This document shows positions 43,804-55,892 of a stretch of DNA of 64,000 bases, one piece after another. A program made the translations under genes and the position numbers. Source of the stretch: Glebionis coronaria (lineage: Eukaryota; Streptophyta; Magnoliopsida; Asterales; Asteraceae); assembly GCA_025667525.1 (NCBI GenBank), contig CM046874.1:426272400-426336399 (forward strand), given 5' to 3'. Each line of letters starts with the position of its first letter. The first letter of the stretch is position 1. The notes beneath the pieces were generated by a model. The model saw nothing but the letters and a program-made list of their open reading frames with translations, was not told where the DNA came from and ran no database searches.

Positions 43804-46790
43804 ATTTCTGCACCATCTCCCAAGGCTATTGCTATCGATGAACCGAATTTGAATACGCCTACCCTCGAAAATCCTCCGGATTTAGAGCTTAAGGAGTTAC
43901 CATCTCACCTCGAGTACGTGTTCCTTGAAGATAAGAAGAAGTCACCCGTCATCATCGCGAAGGACTTGAACGAAGAAGAAAAATCTCGCCTTATCGCCGT
44001 GCTTAAAGATCATAAGAAGGCAATTGCTTGGAAAATTTCCGATATCCGCGGAATTGATCCAAACTTTTGTACTCACAAAATTCTCATGGAAGATGACTTT
44101 AAACTAGCAATCCAAAGCCAAAGAAGGGTTAATCCTCGAATTCATGACGTCAGTAAACAAGAGGTTATCAAACTTCTAGATGCCAGCTTGATTTACCCTA
44201 TTTCGGATTTGCCATGGGTAAGTCCCGTCCATTGTGTGCCCAAGAAGGGCGGAATAACCGTTGTTCCCAATGAACACAACGAGTTGATTCCTACTCGTCT
44301 CGTTACTGGGTGGAGAGTTTGTATCGACTATCGCAAACTCAATGATGCCACGAGAAAAGATCACTTTCCTCTTCCTTTCATGGATCAAATGCTCGAGCGT
44401 CTAGCGGGTAATGACTATTACTGCTTCTTAGACGGTTTCTCCGGGTATTTTCAAATTCCCATCGATCCCAAAGACCAAGAGAAAACCACATTCACTTGTC
44501 CATACGGAACATTTGCTTACAAACGCATGCCTTTCGGTTTATGCAATGCTCCTAGGACGTTCCAAAGGTGTATGATGGCTATCTTCCATGACATGGTTGA
44601 AGAAACTATGGAAGTCTTCATGGATGATTTCTCGGTTTATGGCGATTCTTTCTCTTCTTGCCTTTCCAATTTAGAACGGATGCTTAAGCGGTGTGAAGAC
44701 ACTCGCCTTGTTCTTAATTGGGAAAAATGCCATTTCATGGTAAAAGAGGGCATCGTGCTAGGACACAAAATCTCCAAAGCCGGTCTTGAAGTGGACCGTG
44801 CTAAAGTCGATGTTATTGCTAAATTGCCTCCACCTTCAACCGTGAAGGGTGTGAGAAGTTTCCTTGGTCATGCGGGCTTCTACCGTCGATTCATCAAATA
44901 TTTTTCTAAAATCGCTCGCTCGATGACCCACCTCTTGGAAAAAGATACTCTTTTTATCTTCTCCAAAGAGTGTATTGAAGCCTTCAACCTTCTTAAGGAT
45001 AAGCTAACTAAGGCACCGGTCTTGGTTACCCCTAATTGGGAGCTGCCTTTCGAGTTGATGTGCGGTGCTAGAGACTTTGCTATTGGAGCAGTTTTGGGCC
45101 AAAGAGTGAATAAACACTTCCAACCAATCCATTATGCTAGCAAGACAATGACATGGGCTCAATTGCATTACACGACAACCAAAAAAGAGCTTTTAGCTGT
45201 TGTCTATGCTTTTGAAAAGTTTCGCCCCTATCTTGTCCTTTCTACCACCATCGTGTATACCGATCATTCCGCGTTGAAGTACTTGTTAACTAAACAAGAT
45301 TCTAAACCAAGACTTCTTCGCTGGGTTTTGCTACTCCAAGAATTTAAAATCGAAATTCGTGATAAGAAGGGAGCTGAAAACCTAGCCGCGGATCATCTCA
45401 GTAGACTTGAGGATCCTTATCAAGGGGATCATCCGAACAAAGAGATCAATGACTCTTTTACCCTTGAGACCTTAATGTCTATCAATTCGAATCAAGATGA
45501 GACCCCGTGGTTTGCGGACATTGCAAACTACTTGGCGGGTGGAATTCTTATTGACGGGTTAACATCCCAACAAAAGAAGAAGTTCTTTAAAGATATTAAC
45601 ACTTACTTTTGGGATGACCCGTATCTCTTCAAACAATGTGCCGATTTGATTATTCGCCGATGTGTTGATGCACCGGCATCTTTTGACATTCTCGAAGCTT
45701 ACCACAAAGGACCCACCGGTGGTCACCTTGGTCCCAACTTCACCACAAAGAAAGTGTTTGACTCGGGATTTTATTGGCCCACCATTTATCGTGATGCTCA
45801 CGAGATGGTTAAACATTGTGATGCTTGCCAAAAACAAGGCAAGATCACACATATAGATGAGATGCCTCAAACTTTCATACAAGAATGTGAAATCTTTGAT
45901 GTATGGGGTATCGAATTTATGGGGCCATTCCCTTCATCTAAAGGAAACAAATACATCCTTGTAGCCGTTGACTACGTTTCTAAATGGGTTGAAGCCAAAG
46001 CTTTACCCACTAACGACGCAAGGGTGGTTTGTAACTTTTTGAAATCGCTGTTCGCTAGATTCGGTGTGCCTCGTGCCATTATTAGTGATCGCGGGACTCA
46101 TTTTTGCAATGATCAATTCACAAGAGTCATGGCTAAGTATGGTGTCAATCATCGTCTTTCCACCGCATAACACCCACAAACTAATGGGCAGGCTGAAATA
46201 TCTAACCGAGGGTTAAAGCGAATTCTTGAATGAACCGTGGGAGAGCATCGTGCCTCATGGGCCGATAAACTTGCTGATGCTCTGTGGGCTTTCCGTACCG
46301 CTTACAAGACATCGATTGGTTATACACCATATCGTCTCGTGTACGGGAAAGCATGCCACCTCCCCATTGAGTTGGAGCACAAGGCTTACTGGGCCTTGAA
46401 GTGGGCTAATTTCGACATCAACAAAGCCGGTGACCTACGCAAGATCCAACTCAATGAGCTGAATGAACTCCGGAATGAGGCTTATGAAAATTCTTTGATC
46501 TATAAGGAAAAGACTAAGCTCATTCATGACTCCAAGATTAAAAACCGAGAGTTCAAGTTGGAGACAAAGTTTTACTCTTTAACTCTCGGTTGAAAATCTT
46601 TTCGGGCAAGCTGAAATCTCGTTGGTCCGGCCCATTCACCATTGCCCAAATTTTTCCATATGGTACTCTCGAGCTCGCTCAACCTAATTGACCTAATTTT
46701 AAGGTGAATGGCCAACGAGTGAAGTTATACTTTGGTGAGGACATCTCTCATGAGATGATTCCATCCCTCACCACGTTTACCATAAACTAA
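43804..46790 (+). pseudogene. B reverse transcriptase-RNase H-integrase
   Basis: Continues the B polyprotein after [22 protein letters not shown] near 44320 and catalytic FMDDF at about 44617-44631. RNase H (about 45040-45300): the first catalytic Asp is lost (MCGARDF, where C has MCDASDF). Integrase: zinc finger at 45700-45845; core with GIEFMGPF near 45909, where C has GIDF, then SDRGTHF near 46087. Stops: TAA 46168-46170 and TGA 46231-46233. A one-base frameshift near 46562 precedes the C-terminal part, which ends at TAA 46788. Apart from these breaks the frame is well kept, so decay is fairly recent. The length is as expected for Athila. No chromodomain is seen. Confidence 0.9.
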
Positions 46791-48709
46791 TTTTGGGTCG
46801 AGTCAGACTCGTGACTCGGTTATAAAAAACAAGCGCTCATCGGGAGGCAACCCGAGTATCTATCCTTTTCCGTTTTACCTCCTAAGTGTAGGGGGACCTA
46901 TATAGGTTGTTTGTGTCTGTGTGGTGATGTGATTACAGGGATAAATGCACTTTTGGAACCTTTGAAGAACCGTGCTCCCGTGTTATCCGAAATCCGGTTC
47001 TATCTATCAACTATCGTGATTCAATTTTCTTCATACTCACATTTGAAATTGATCACTTTAGTCGTCTCTTCCTTAACTTGATTTAACCAACGTGCACAAT
47101 GTCATAAGTGTAGGGGAGACTTTTCCCACATGCTTAAACATTGAGGACAATGTTTATATTAAGTGTAGGGGGGACTTCTATCGAAGTTTTAAGTGGACTT
47201 TTCCATTAAAATGCCTTCATTTAACCAGAAAATCATTTTTTTTCAGCATTTTTCAAATTTTTAATTAACTTTGGTCATTTAGTCGTAATTTTTAAATTTT
47301 TATCGTTGCTTTCATATGTATATATCCCACAATAAAGTCAAAAATATCAATAAAGTGGTGTAGCTAGTTTTGAAGTCTTTGACATATTAGGCCCGTTGCG
47401 ATTATTTTGACTCAACCCGAATAGACTTATCCAAGTTTATTCTAGCAAGTATCCTTAACCATGTAGACCTTAATTGGTTTATTAGGCTAAGCATCCACGA
47501 GTCTCATTACTTGAGATTTTAAACTGTGGAGAACGAGAATGATAGAGTCAATTATAAGTCGGTATTCTTGCACAAGCTCACTTGGTGTGATTATTTGCCT
47601 ATTCTCCCATCACTTGTTAATAATTTATCTGCAATAAGTAAGGTCGTACAATTTTATTGAATAACTTAGCTTCTATCCCAAGATCGTTTAAAGTTGCTCG
47701 GTAATGATAAGAGTTCATAGCCAAGGCATAACTTATGAAGCGGGGCGCGAAGATTGGCGAGTCCGAAAAGGCCCTAACAAGGCATGAGGATTCCATTTTA
47801 TTGCTAAAGATCCAAGGTGATGTGAAAAGCATTATTCCCAAAATCAATATGAAGGATCAAGACTCACGACGAAAAGCAATCAACTCCCATAAAGATCATG
47901 GAGAAGTCTATCCGAAAAGACCCTAACAAGGTATGAGGATAAATAGATCCAAGTCCGAAAAGGAGGCGGATCGTTGTATCTCAAAATCCCAATTAACGAT
48001 ATGATGAAGTCGTGGTCAACAAATTTGGAGTATCCCTCAAAAGTCTCCAAGTGAAGAAACTCTATTAACGAAGAGAAGACCATTATCTCAAGAACGTCTC
48101 TCAAAGATATGAAGTATGAAGTACATGCCAAATATCGGCCCGAGAAAGGTCTCAAACCGTGAAGCGAGTTATGCCAAGATATGAACTTTTTGATATCCCG
48201 AGAAGCAGTTTTAAGAGATTTTGTCCTTTAGCTAACTATTAATCAAATCGTCCTACTTTGCTTTCATCCTAATTAAACTATCGAAATAAGTCCAAAAATG
48301 CATCTTCATGATCATTCTAACACAAAATTAAAATATTAGAGATACACCTAGGAATAAGGGAGTTTAAGCATATAATTAAGCCATGTGTGTAAGTGTTTGT
48401 TTTGCTAACTTATAATAACAATGATCTCGTTTTTAAGCTTAGTTTGGGGAACGTGAAAGTTGAGGGTGATGAATCTTCGCAGCACCGAAGCCCTAATGTA
48501 AGTCTTAGATCTCTTTGCAAGTTATTTCCATATAGCTATTTTCAAGTGAAAATGGTTTTCTATCCTTTTGTTTCCTTTAAAGTTTTAATTTCTCTTAGTA
48601 CTTTAATTTTTGTTTTAATAGTATGTTAATAAGGCCAAGGTTAATTGATTATGAGAAAAGTGTAAACTTGCTTTATCACTAAGCATTGCATGAGGGCATG
48701 GCAATGGTT
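46791..48709 (+). other. B 3' noncoding region
   Basis: 1.9 kb without a credible protein, so no env-like gene. Holds three polypurine-like AAGTGTAGGGG copies at 46884, 47106 and 47161, a hairpin at 47136-47155, and two related blocks with CCCTAACAAGG (about 47771 and 47922). Clearly homologous to the 3' regions of C and D. Confidence 0.78.
47136..47155. other. Conserved hairpin before a PPT-like motif (B)
   Basis: Stem AAACATTG / CAATGTTT with loop AGGA, five bases before AAGTGTAGGGG at 47161. Identical in D (26793-26812). Confidence 0.7.
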
Positions 48710-48723
48710 AAGTGTAGGGGATT
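48710..48723 (+). other. Polypurine tract of B
   Basis: AAGTGTAGGGGATT directly before the 3' LTR. Confidence 0.87.
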
Positions 48724-49911
48724 TGATAGGTGTGAAAACACCCATCCTTTTATCACTTATTTCTTACTAAAACAAGACCAAAACGTGTATTTAATGTCAT
48801 TTGTTTGGAATTATGCGTGGTTTGTGTGTTTGTTGTGTTTTCAGAGCCAACTGGATAAATATTGAAGAAAACATGGGATTGCACAGGTTTTATCGAAGAA
48901 AAAGACTCAAGACGAAGTCTATTGTTCAAGAGATGCAAAAGGTTTGAAGTCAATGGGCCTATTTGAAGATTTATCGAAGAAAAGGACCAAAGATGGAAGA
49001 TTTACACATGTCGAAAGAACTCAAGTCTATTAAACGAAGAAATTAAAAGACGAGTTGAATTTATTCGTCGACAAATCCCGAATCGGAATCGAAAACATCA
49101 ACTTTTCTGAAAAGACGAGAGGACAAGAGGAAAGGGAGATAGCCCACTCACCAACCAACCACTAGGCCTATAAATAGAAGAGCCCTTCACATTTGACAAG
49201 GAGTTTTTCATTTTCCAGTTTTTTCCTTTTTCTTTGTTTCGTAGGTTAACCAACACCATTAAGGTGTTGGTGATTTTCATTTTTGTTTTCACAAATCTTG
49301 TAGTCTTAATCTTTTCCTTTGATTGTTTAAACCTTAATCATTTAATATCATACTTCCATTAATCTTGTTCATCTTCTTCTTTTTGATTCCAAGTCTCAAG
49401 TTTTATGTTGTTGAGTTTGATCTTAAAAAGTATGTGGGTTTTGTGTTTTTATTGTTTTGATTTGATGTTTATTGTTATTAAATGATTGGTGATTAGTTTT
49501 GTTTAAGTTTTGGTTAAAAACTTGGTTGATTTTGGCTTAAAATCATGTTCTTAAATTGTTACTGTTCTTCGAGTTCTTCAAATCCCCAGATTCTGAACGA
49601 AGCCCTATGTTCCGAATCAAGGTTTTCAGCAAGTATTCGGAACCAACATTTTCCTTGAATTGTTCCGAATCAGTGTTCGTTCATCCGGAATAATTAATAT
49701 TCCGGATGAGTCTTTATGTTCCGAATCAGTTCTATTGAAAAGTTCCGAATGAAAGGTTTTTAAAAAGTTTCGAATCAGATTTTTTGAAAGTTCCGAATGA
49801 GTGTTTTTAAAAGTTCCGAATCAGTTTATTTTTAAAAAAAAGTTCTGAATCAAGTGTTTTTAAAAAGTTCCGAATCAAGTGTTTTAAAAGTTCCGAATCA
49901 AGGTTTTTCAT
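48724..49911 (+). repeat. B 3' LTR, first part
   Basis: TGATAGGTGTGAAAACACCC start; matches 6901-8088. Includes a TATA box (CCTATAAATAG, near 49165-49175) and the first part of the TTCCGAAT array. Interrupted by G after TTCAT. Confidence 0.92.
49907..49911. repeat. Target-site duplication of G, left copy (TTCAT)
   Basis: Second copy at 62185-62189. With G removed, the LTR continues as in the 5' LTR near 8089. Confidence 0.9.
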
Positions 49912-52900
49912 TGTAACACCCCCAATTTTATACAATTCAATACAGCGGAAGACTCGTTGGTGTTACGGGATAGCACATTACTCACATCATAGACAACGCT
50001 TAAAAATCGCGTCGTTTATTAATAAAGCATTTCCATTCTAAATACCAAATTTACATAGGTCCCAAGTCATTGTATTTCATACAAGTTTTACAAAGAGTTT
50101 GAATGGAAATTATTATTTAAGTGCGGGCCATGAATTCTTGTTGTCTTCCCAAGAATTACCTTCAAATACCTAAGATAAAACATGTTAAAAGAAAAGTTCA
50201 GCGAAAATGCCGAGTGAATTCATAGAGTTTTAATTAAATCCATCAATATAACATCGGTATAAAATTATTACCGAAAATCATTTTGTACAAATCTTTGTAA
50301 TAGGCCATAAAATAGCCAAAGTCATTTTATACAAATCCTTGTCAAAAATCATAATATAGGCTTTCGCCTTCAAAACCATTATACGAACCAATGTCGTAAA
50401 AATATCATACAATACGTTTTATAACGTTGTATAAAGTTAAATAAAAACCGTTATATGAATATGGTTATGTAAAACCAAAACACAAACATAATATCAATAA
50501 TATGACCCCGTATTGCTAGTCAGGTAATATATCGTAATTCGGTGAGTATAGCAGTATTTCGTTATTTGGATTATTATAAGCCGCATGACATTGTTACCTT
50601 ACTACAACAAACAACGGGTAGCTAACCCGAAACTAAAATTGCCCATCTAAAACAGCTTGTCGTCACAATAATCACGCTTATAAATCTTCTCATACATAAA
50701 TTCGCTTACCAATCAATATGGCACGACGGGGATCAACCGTCAAGGCGCGAACTGGGGTGATCGTCCCCAAATAGTACTATTAGATGCACAAGCGTCTATC
50801 AAATCCCGGTAGTTCACAATTCATGCTAATGGGACTTTTAGTGACATAACCTAACTTTAATAATCCATTTTATCTCATACATCGGGTCATATAATCATTC
50901 ATCGGGTCATACAATCATTCGGGTCCAAATCAATAAAGAAACAATCGGGAAAACTAGTGTCCTATTTTATCAAAACTAACATGTTATCTCCCTCGCGGGT
51001 TTATAAAAAATTTCATAAAAACATTTAAAAGAGTGCGAGGCTATGAACTCACGTTGATGTGGGAAGGCGATTATCGGCGATTTGGATGTACGGTACGTGC
51101 TTCAATCACGGAAACCTAGACAAATAATACTCGTCTTAGACTTTTGTCCAATGACTTTATCAAAATAATAATTATGTATACATATGATGATTTTATATAT
51201 GATGATAATCAAGTGGGTTTATACATTCTCATTTACTCATTTTAGTGTTATGTGTTGGTAACTTTTATACTAGTTTACTAGTTTTACCTATTTACATGTT
51301 TTAGGTCCAATAAGCCTATTACAAGTCCATTACCTTAAATTAGACCATTTTATACTTTTATTATCAGTATTATACATTACATGTTGGGCCCAAGTGGGTT
51401 AAGCCCAATAAGTAAATCTATAAGTGTTTGGCCCATTTAGTTGGATTAATAGTCCAATAATGCTAATTTAGCCCGTTAATGTCCGTATGTTATATAGTTC
51501 CGGTTTTATCGGTTTTTACTTGTATTAAGTATTTATATATCATTATATACCTTTTAAAAAGTTTACATTAGACGGGTCCGATCGTCTAAGTTTTAATTGA
51601 CGAAAAACGTTAATTTTACGGTACTAGCCGAAAAGACGTAAAAATCATGTTTATAGTTTTTATAACTTATAAAACTTACCAAACTACCATTTTTATATAG
51701 TGTCCATTTATTTATCCTTATACATATTTATATAAATGAAATATATAAGTTAGTGGGTTTTAATTTCACATTTTATACTATATTATTTTGAGTGCTTATA
51801 TAATACTATTAAACTTTAATTTCACAAAATCTGATTTTTAGTTTCACTTTCACCATTTTTATCATATCTTGAGTTCTATAAAGAGATAGAAGCTCGTTTT
51901 TGGATGACATAAATATCATATTATGTGCTACAAATAAGTTAGTTATAACTACTGCTCAATCCATGTCTAAGTATCCTTAACAGTCCCTACAAAACAGACT
52001 ATTCAGATTGGTATACAAATTTTGTTTTGATCATATCTCACTCATTTTGATGATTCCATTGCATGGCCAACTCTCACATGTGTATAACACCTAATACTTA
52101 CTGTATATTGATTCCACTTTACCATTTTATCAGTTCAACATTTGGTTACTTACTGTTTTTATACAGCCATCATATTTAAGCAAGATTTTAACCTTGTTAC
52201 CTATTGATCCCCACAAAACATTTTTACCATCATATATTCATCATATACATATACAATAGGAAAGAAAATACAAGATTACATAATCAAAATAACAAGAGGA
52301 TAGGAAGAACAATCTTTATACCACCATTAGTGATGAAAATATGAGGTTTTTGATGAACAAGACTTGGTTCTTGTTATCACATCTTTAACTTGGCAAATGA
52401 ACTCCTTGAGATCTTCATGTGCATGAATATCTTCTTGAAAATCAGCCCCTAAGCTCCATGGAAACTCCTTTTCATAGGTTAGGATCACCTCCAATCTTCA
52501 TATCTTCAAAGGGTATTCAACTTGTGCAAGTTAAACACATGATTCATGGTTGAGTTTTTGATCAAATGGGGTGTTTTGGGAGCATGGTGGACGTTCATAG
52601 AGAGAGAACAAGAGAGAGTTGTGAGTTTTTTTGCATGTAGAACAGTTAGGAAGTGGTTTAATGTTGAATTATTTTGTTAGGTTGCTAGTTTGGTGTAAAG
52701 ATTAGGACAAGTGTCCTAATCTTTTCATGTAAAGTTGACACACCTCAAGTGTGTTGGCTAAGCTTTAGCCATCCCATGGTGGGGTGAGCCAAGTGTAAAC
52801 TTGTCTCATCCCACTAATTTACGGGTACTCCTCGATTCTAGTTTCCTCGATTTGCGTGCCTTCGGGTCGTTTTACGAAAAACGTTTTTATAAATTATGAA

Positions 52901-53314
52901 TCAACGGCACAAAACAAATCTAATAAAAATTGTCTCATCAAAAACGTAGTTCGAAAACGTAAATACGTAATCCTAAGGTTTCCGGTTTAGTCGTAAAAGA
53001 CGTTAAATTATTCACATAAGTCCTAATCTCTTCTCGTAAATTTGTGAGTTTATGAACTAACTCAAATTTAAAATCCCAAAATAATATTCACGGATAAATT
53101 TATTTCCTGAAATGTCGGACTGTCACCAAAACGGTGTATGTAAATGTAAGCACGTAACGTAGAATCCTCCGGTTTAGACGTAGTCGATGCTACTTCAAGA
53201 CGTAAATCCAAATATCTTCCCAAAAATAAGTGAGTTCATAATATAACATTAAAATAATGTTTTTAAATAATATTTGAGAATAAAATATAAACCATAAATT
53301 GACGGATTGTCACA
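49912..53314 (-). repeat. G 3' LTR
   Basis: 3403 bases, TGTAACACCCCC to GGATTGTCACA on the plus strand. The first 200 bases differ from the other LTR by about two substitutions and two small indels. No protein encoded. Confidence 0.92.
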
Positions 53315-53329
53315 GCATTTACCCCTAAA
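53315..53329 (-). other. Polypurine tract of G
   Basis: Minus strand TTTAGGGGTAAATGC, ending at the 3' LTR. Confidence 0.65.
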
Positions 53330-53460
53330 CAAGATCTTTGTCCTCAAAGATCAATTTACTTACTACTCGCTTCTTATAGAGTTAAAGCCATGTGGGTATT
53401 TCCTCCACATTCGGTCTTTTCTGACAATGTAATTCATTACAATACGCGGGTTTCATCAAA
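53330..53460 (-). pseudogene. G polyprotein C-terminal relic
   Basis: On the minus strand a short match to the end of Tekay polyproteins can be read: RMWRKYPHG at 53387-53413, comparable with the usual M-x-x-K-Y-P-H ending. It is followed by a FEDKDLV-like stretch before the polypurine tract. Frames are broken. A chromodomain is expected just downstream of integrase but is not recognisable. Confidence 0.5.
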
Positions 53461-54089
53461 CATAACTACGGGAATAAGATCATGCTTAATGTTGACTTAC
53501 TTTCTCTATCCATGATATTCATGGGTTTTCGATTAATGCAACTTTTCGCCGATCTAAACTTTACTAAGAAACAATCAGATTCTCACTTGATAGATATTCC
53601 ATCAAGTTCGATATGCGAATCATAATTCACGCAGCTCTTGAAGTCCTAGGGTAGATCCAACTTATATGCCTTTCAAACCAATCTTTTACATCATCTCAAT
53701 GGTCCCATACAACGGGGACTTATATCCCATGATCTCTCAGATCATCAATTCATTTTTCCATGGTTAAATTTTTTGGCATAACTTCGCTACCCATTTGGCA
53801 CTTCAAGATCTACATTTCATATTCACATAACCTCCTGCCTACTAACGGCAGTCAATAATCAAGTCCTAATTTCAACAACCATTTCAGGTCTCGCGGGTTG
53901 GGTATTTTGTAAGGTTAGGTTCGCAATCATAGGAAACCTTAAACCTAAAAGACATGTCCAACTCACAATGGGTGTGTGTGGGGTGTCTTCATCCTAACTC
54001 CTTCTTACAGATGCTCTAATATTTAAATTTTAACAAGATTCGATCTCGATCCTAACATGATAATTATCAATGATAATCTCTCCAAATGA

Positions 54090-54405
54090 AAACGATTATA
54101 CGGTTAAGGTCAATTATTCAAGCATAACACAAGACTTCTAGTGTTTTGTATCGTTACTTTGCCTCGTCCCTTCGATTGGGGTGGTACAGTACTCTCATCA
54201 AGATTCGTTCTTAATGACTTCTGAGCAAATCTCTAGAAATTCGATGCGAAGCGAGGATCTTGATAGAGATGATCGATACAGGCACACCATGTTTACACAA
54301 CTCCTTTAAATACAAAGAGTCGGTTTCTTCATCAAGAATTTATCATTAACGGGAATGATATTAGTAGATTTGGTCAGTCTGTCGACGATGACCCAAATCG
54401 AATCA
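54090..54405 (-). pseudogene. G integrase relic
   Basis: Minus-strand translation starts with DSIWVIVDRLTKSTNIIPVND, the family signature around the first catalytic Asp. Decayed matches to the second-Asp region and to the YHP-Q motif region follow down to about 54150. Several stops and frame changes interrupt it. Confidence 0.68.
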
Positions 54406-55408
54406 AATTCAGATGATGACCTTTGCAATAGTTAGACGTTTACTAATGTATGAGGCGGTGTTTTGCCTTCAAAATTTGCCATCAGTACAACTTCTTCAGA
54501 TAAAAATACACTAAATTAGAAATAGCATGAATAGAATACTTAATCTTATGAGATCTCAACATGACTAAATCTCTAAATCTCCATATTTAGGCAACCACAA
54601 GCGGCCTTTAAAACATTTAACGCCATCGGCTTCTCAACTCTAATGGTTCACATTAGCCGAGAACCCCTTTTATCATCTATATTATCCTTCTTACAAACAT
54701 TAGTTATTTTTAAATTGTTCGGCAATTTATTTTGCACCTTCATTATTAAGGAACATGTCATAATTGGTTCTTTATCCTTTCTATATAATGTGTCAGTATT
54801 TATATTCACCTTCCTCGATGAAATAATTATCATGTCCACAATTTACTCATAAATTATTTCTTCATGTTTTCTAAGTTTTAGTTTCGTCTCCACTATTATT
54901 TTTATCAGTTTTGCTCAATCCGACGTTTAAAGCGTCGATAAATATTACAAGTAATCAAATAACAAATATTTATATTTTATGAAACATAAACATAAACGTA
55001 AAAATTTTAAATTTCTTAGTTTGACCAATTATATAAAAATGTTCAAAATAAATTTGAATTTAGTTCACACGATTTTTGTTGATTTATCGAAATAATTAAA
55101 ATAATTAATAAGATTCGTAAATGTTCGAAAAATCTTTGGTTATATTTGGTCAAAATTTTCTTAGCTGAAAAGCAAAAATTATCGTTTCAAATTTCAAGTC
55201 ATGGTTTAAATGGTTTCCTCAATCCTTCTTAGGTTGTCTTGAGGTATACATAAACATTTACCCCTAAACAAGAGTTTAGTTAAATGTTCTGGGTATAAGG
55301 GAATAATCCCTCAAAAGTTCTTTTTGATAAAACATTTGTCAAAACGTATTTGCACTTTCTTTTTGGTAAAAACCAAAGTCTTAAATGACTTCTAATTTTT
55401 GAAGAGTT

Positions 55409-55430
55409 AATATATATATATATATATATC
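55409..55430. repeat. (TA)n microsatellite
   Basis: About 11 TA units inside G. Confidence 0.85.
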
Positions 55431-55565
55431 ATACCATCATTAATCAAACGGCGATTTTATGTAAAGGATTAAGTCTTTAATCACATGTTAATTATTCAAG
55501 GTACAGGTTTTCATTGTTCGGCCAATTCAGGGCACTCTATAAATAATTATTAACTCATTCATATT

Positions 55566-55892
55566 CTTATAAACAAATAGATGGTCTTTAATGATCAAAA
55601 GCATGAATTTATCAAATTACAGCCTACACACGTGATTCAACAAATTTATGGATGCTACATGTGTATTAGTCCATCCAAACGACATCACGTGAAACTCATA
55701 ATGTTCATCACAAGTTCTGGATGTACTGATTGGAGTAGATAATCTTTTTCGCGGACGCGAAGTTGATGATAACCATGTCGTGGATCAAATTCCTGAATAT
55801 ACGCTAGAACCTTGTAAATGATCGAACAAATCTATCATCTTGGGTAGTGGATATAGATTTTTAATCGTCAATTTACCTAGTTCACGGTAATC
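55566..55892 (-). pseudogene. G reverse transcriptase relic
   Basis: Minus-strand reading gives [18 protein letters not shown] from 55892, a clear gypsy RT signature. It goes on to [29 protein letters not shown] (normally MPFGLTN) and a ruined version of the FIDDILIYS catalytic segment near 55566-55611, in which the Asp pair is no longer intact. Stops and frameshifts occur throughout. Confidence 0.75.

Noticed and set aside
46791..48709. Search for an Athila env-like gene after B integrase
   Set aside because: No long frame or membrane-protein pattern on the plus strand. The region consists of noncoding blocks shared with C and D.
54643..54852. Short frames in G on both strands (54643-54852, 54648-54839, 56329-56583, 57262-57474)
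   Set aside because: Under 100 codons in AT-rich eroded sequence, with no domains and no agreement with the minus-strand pol traces.
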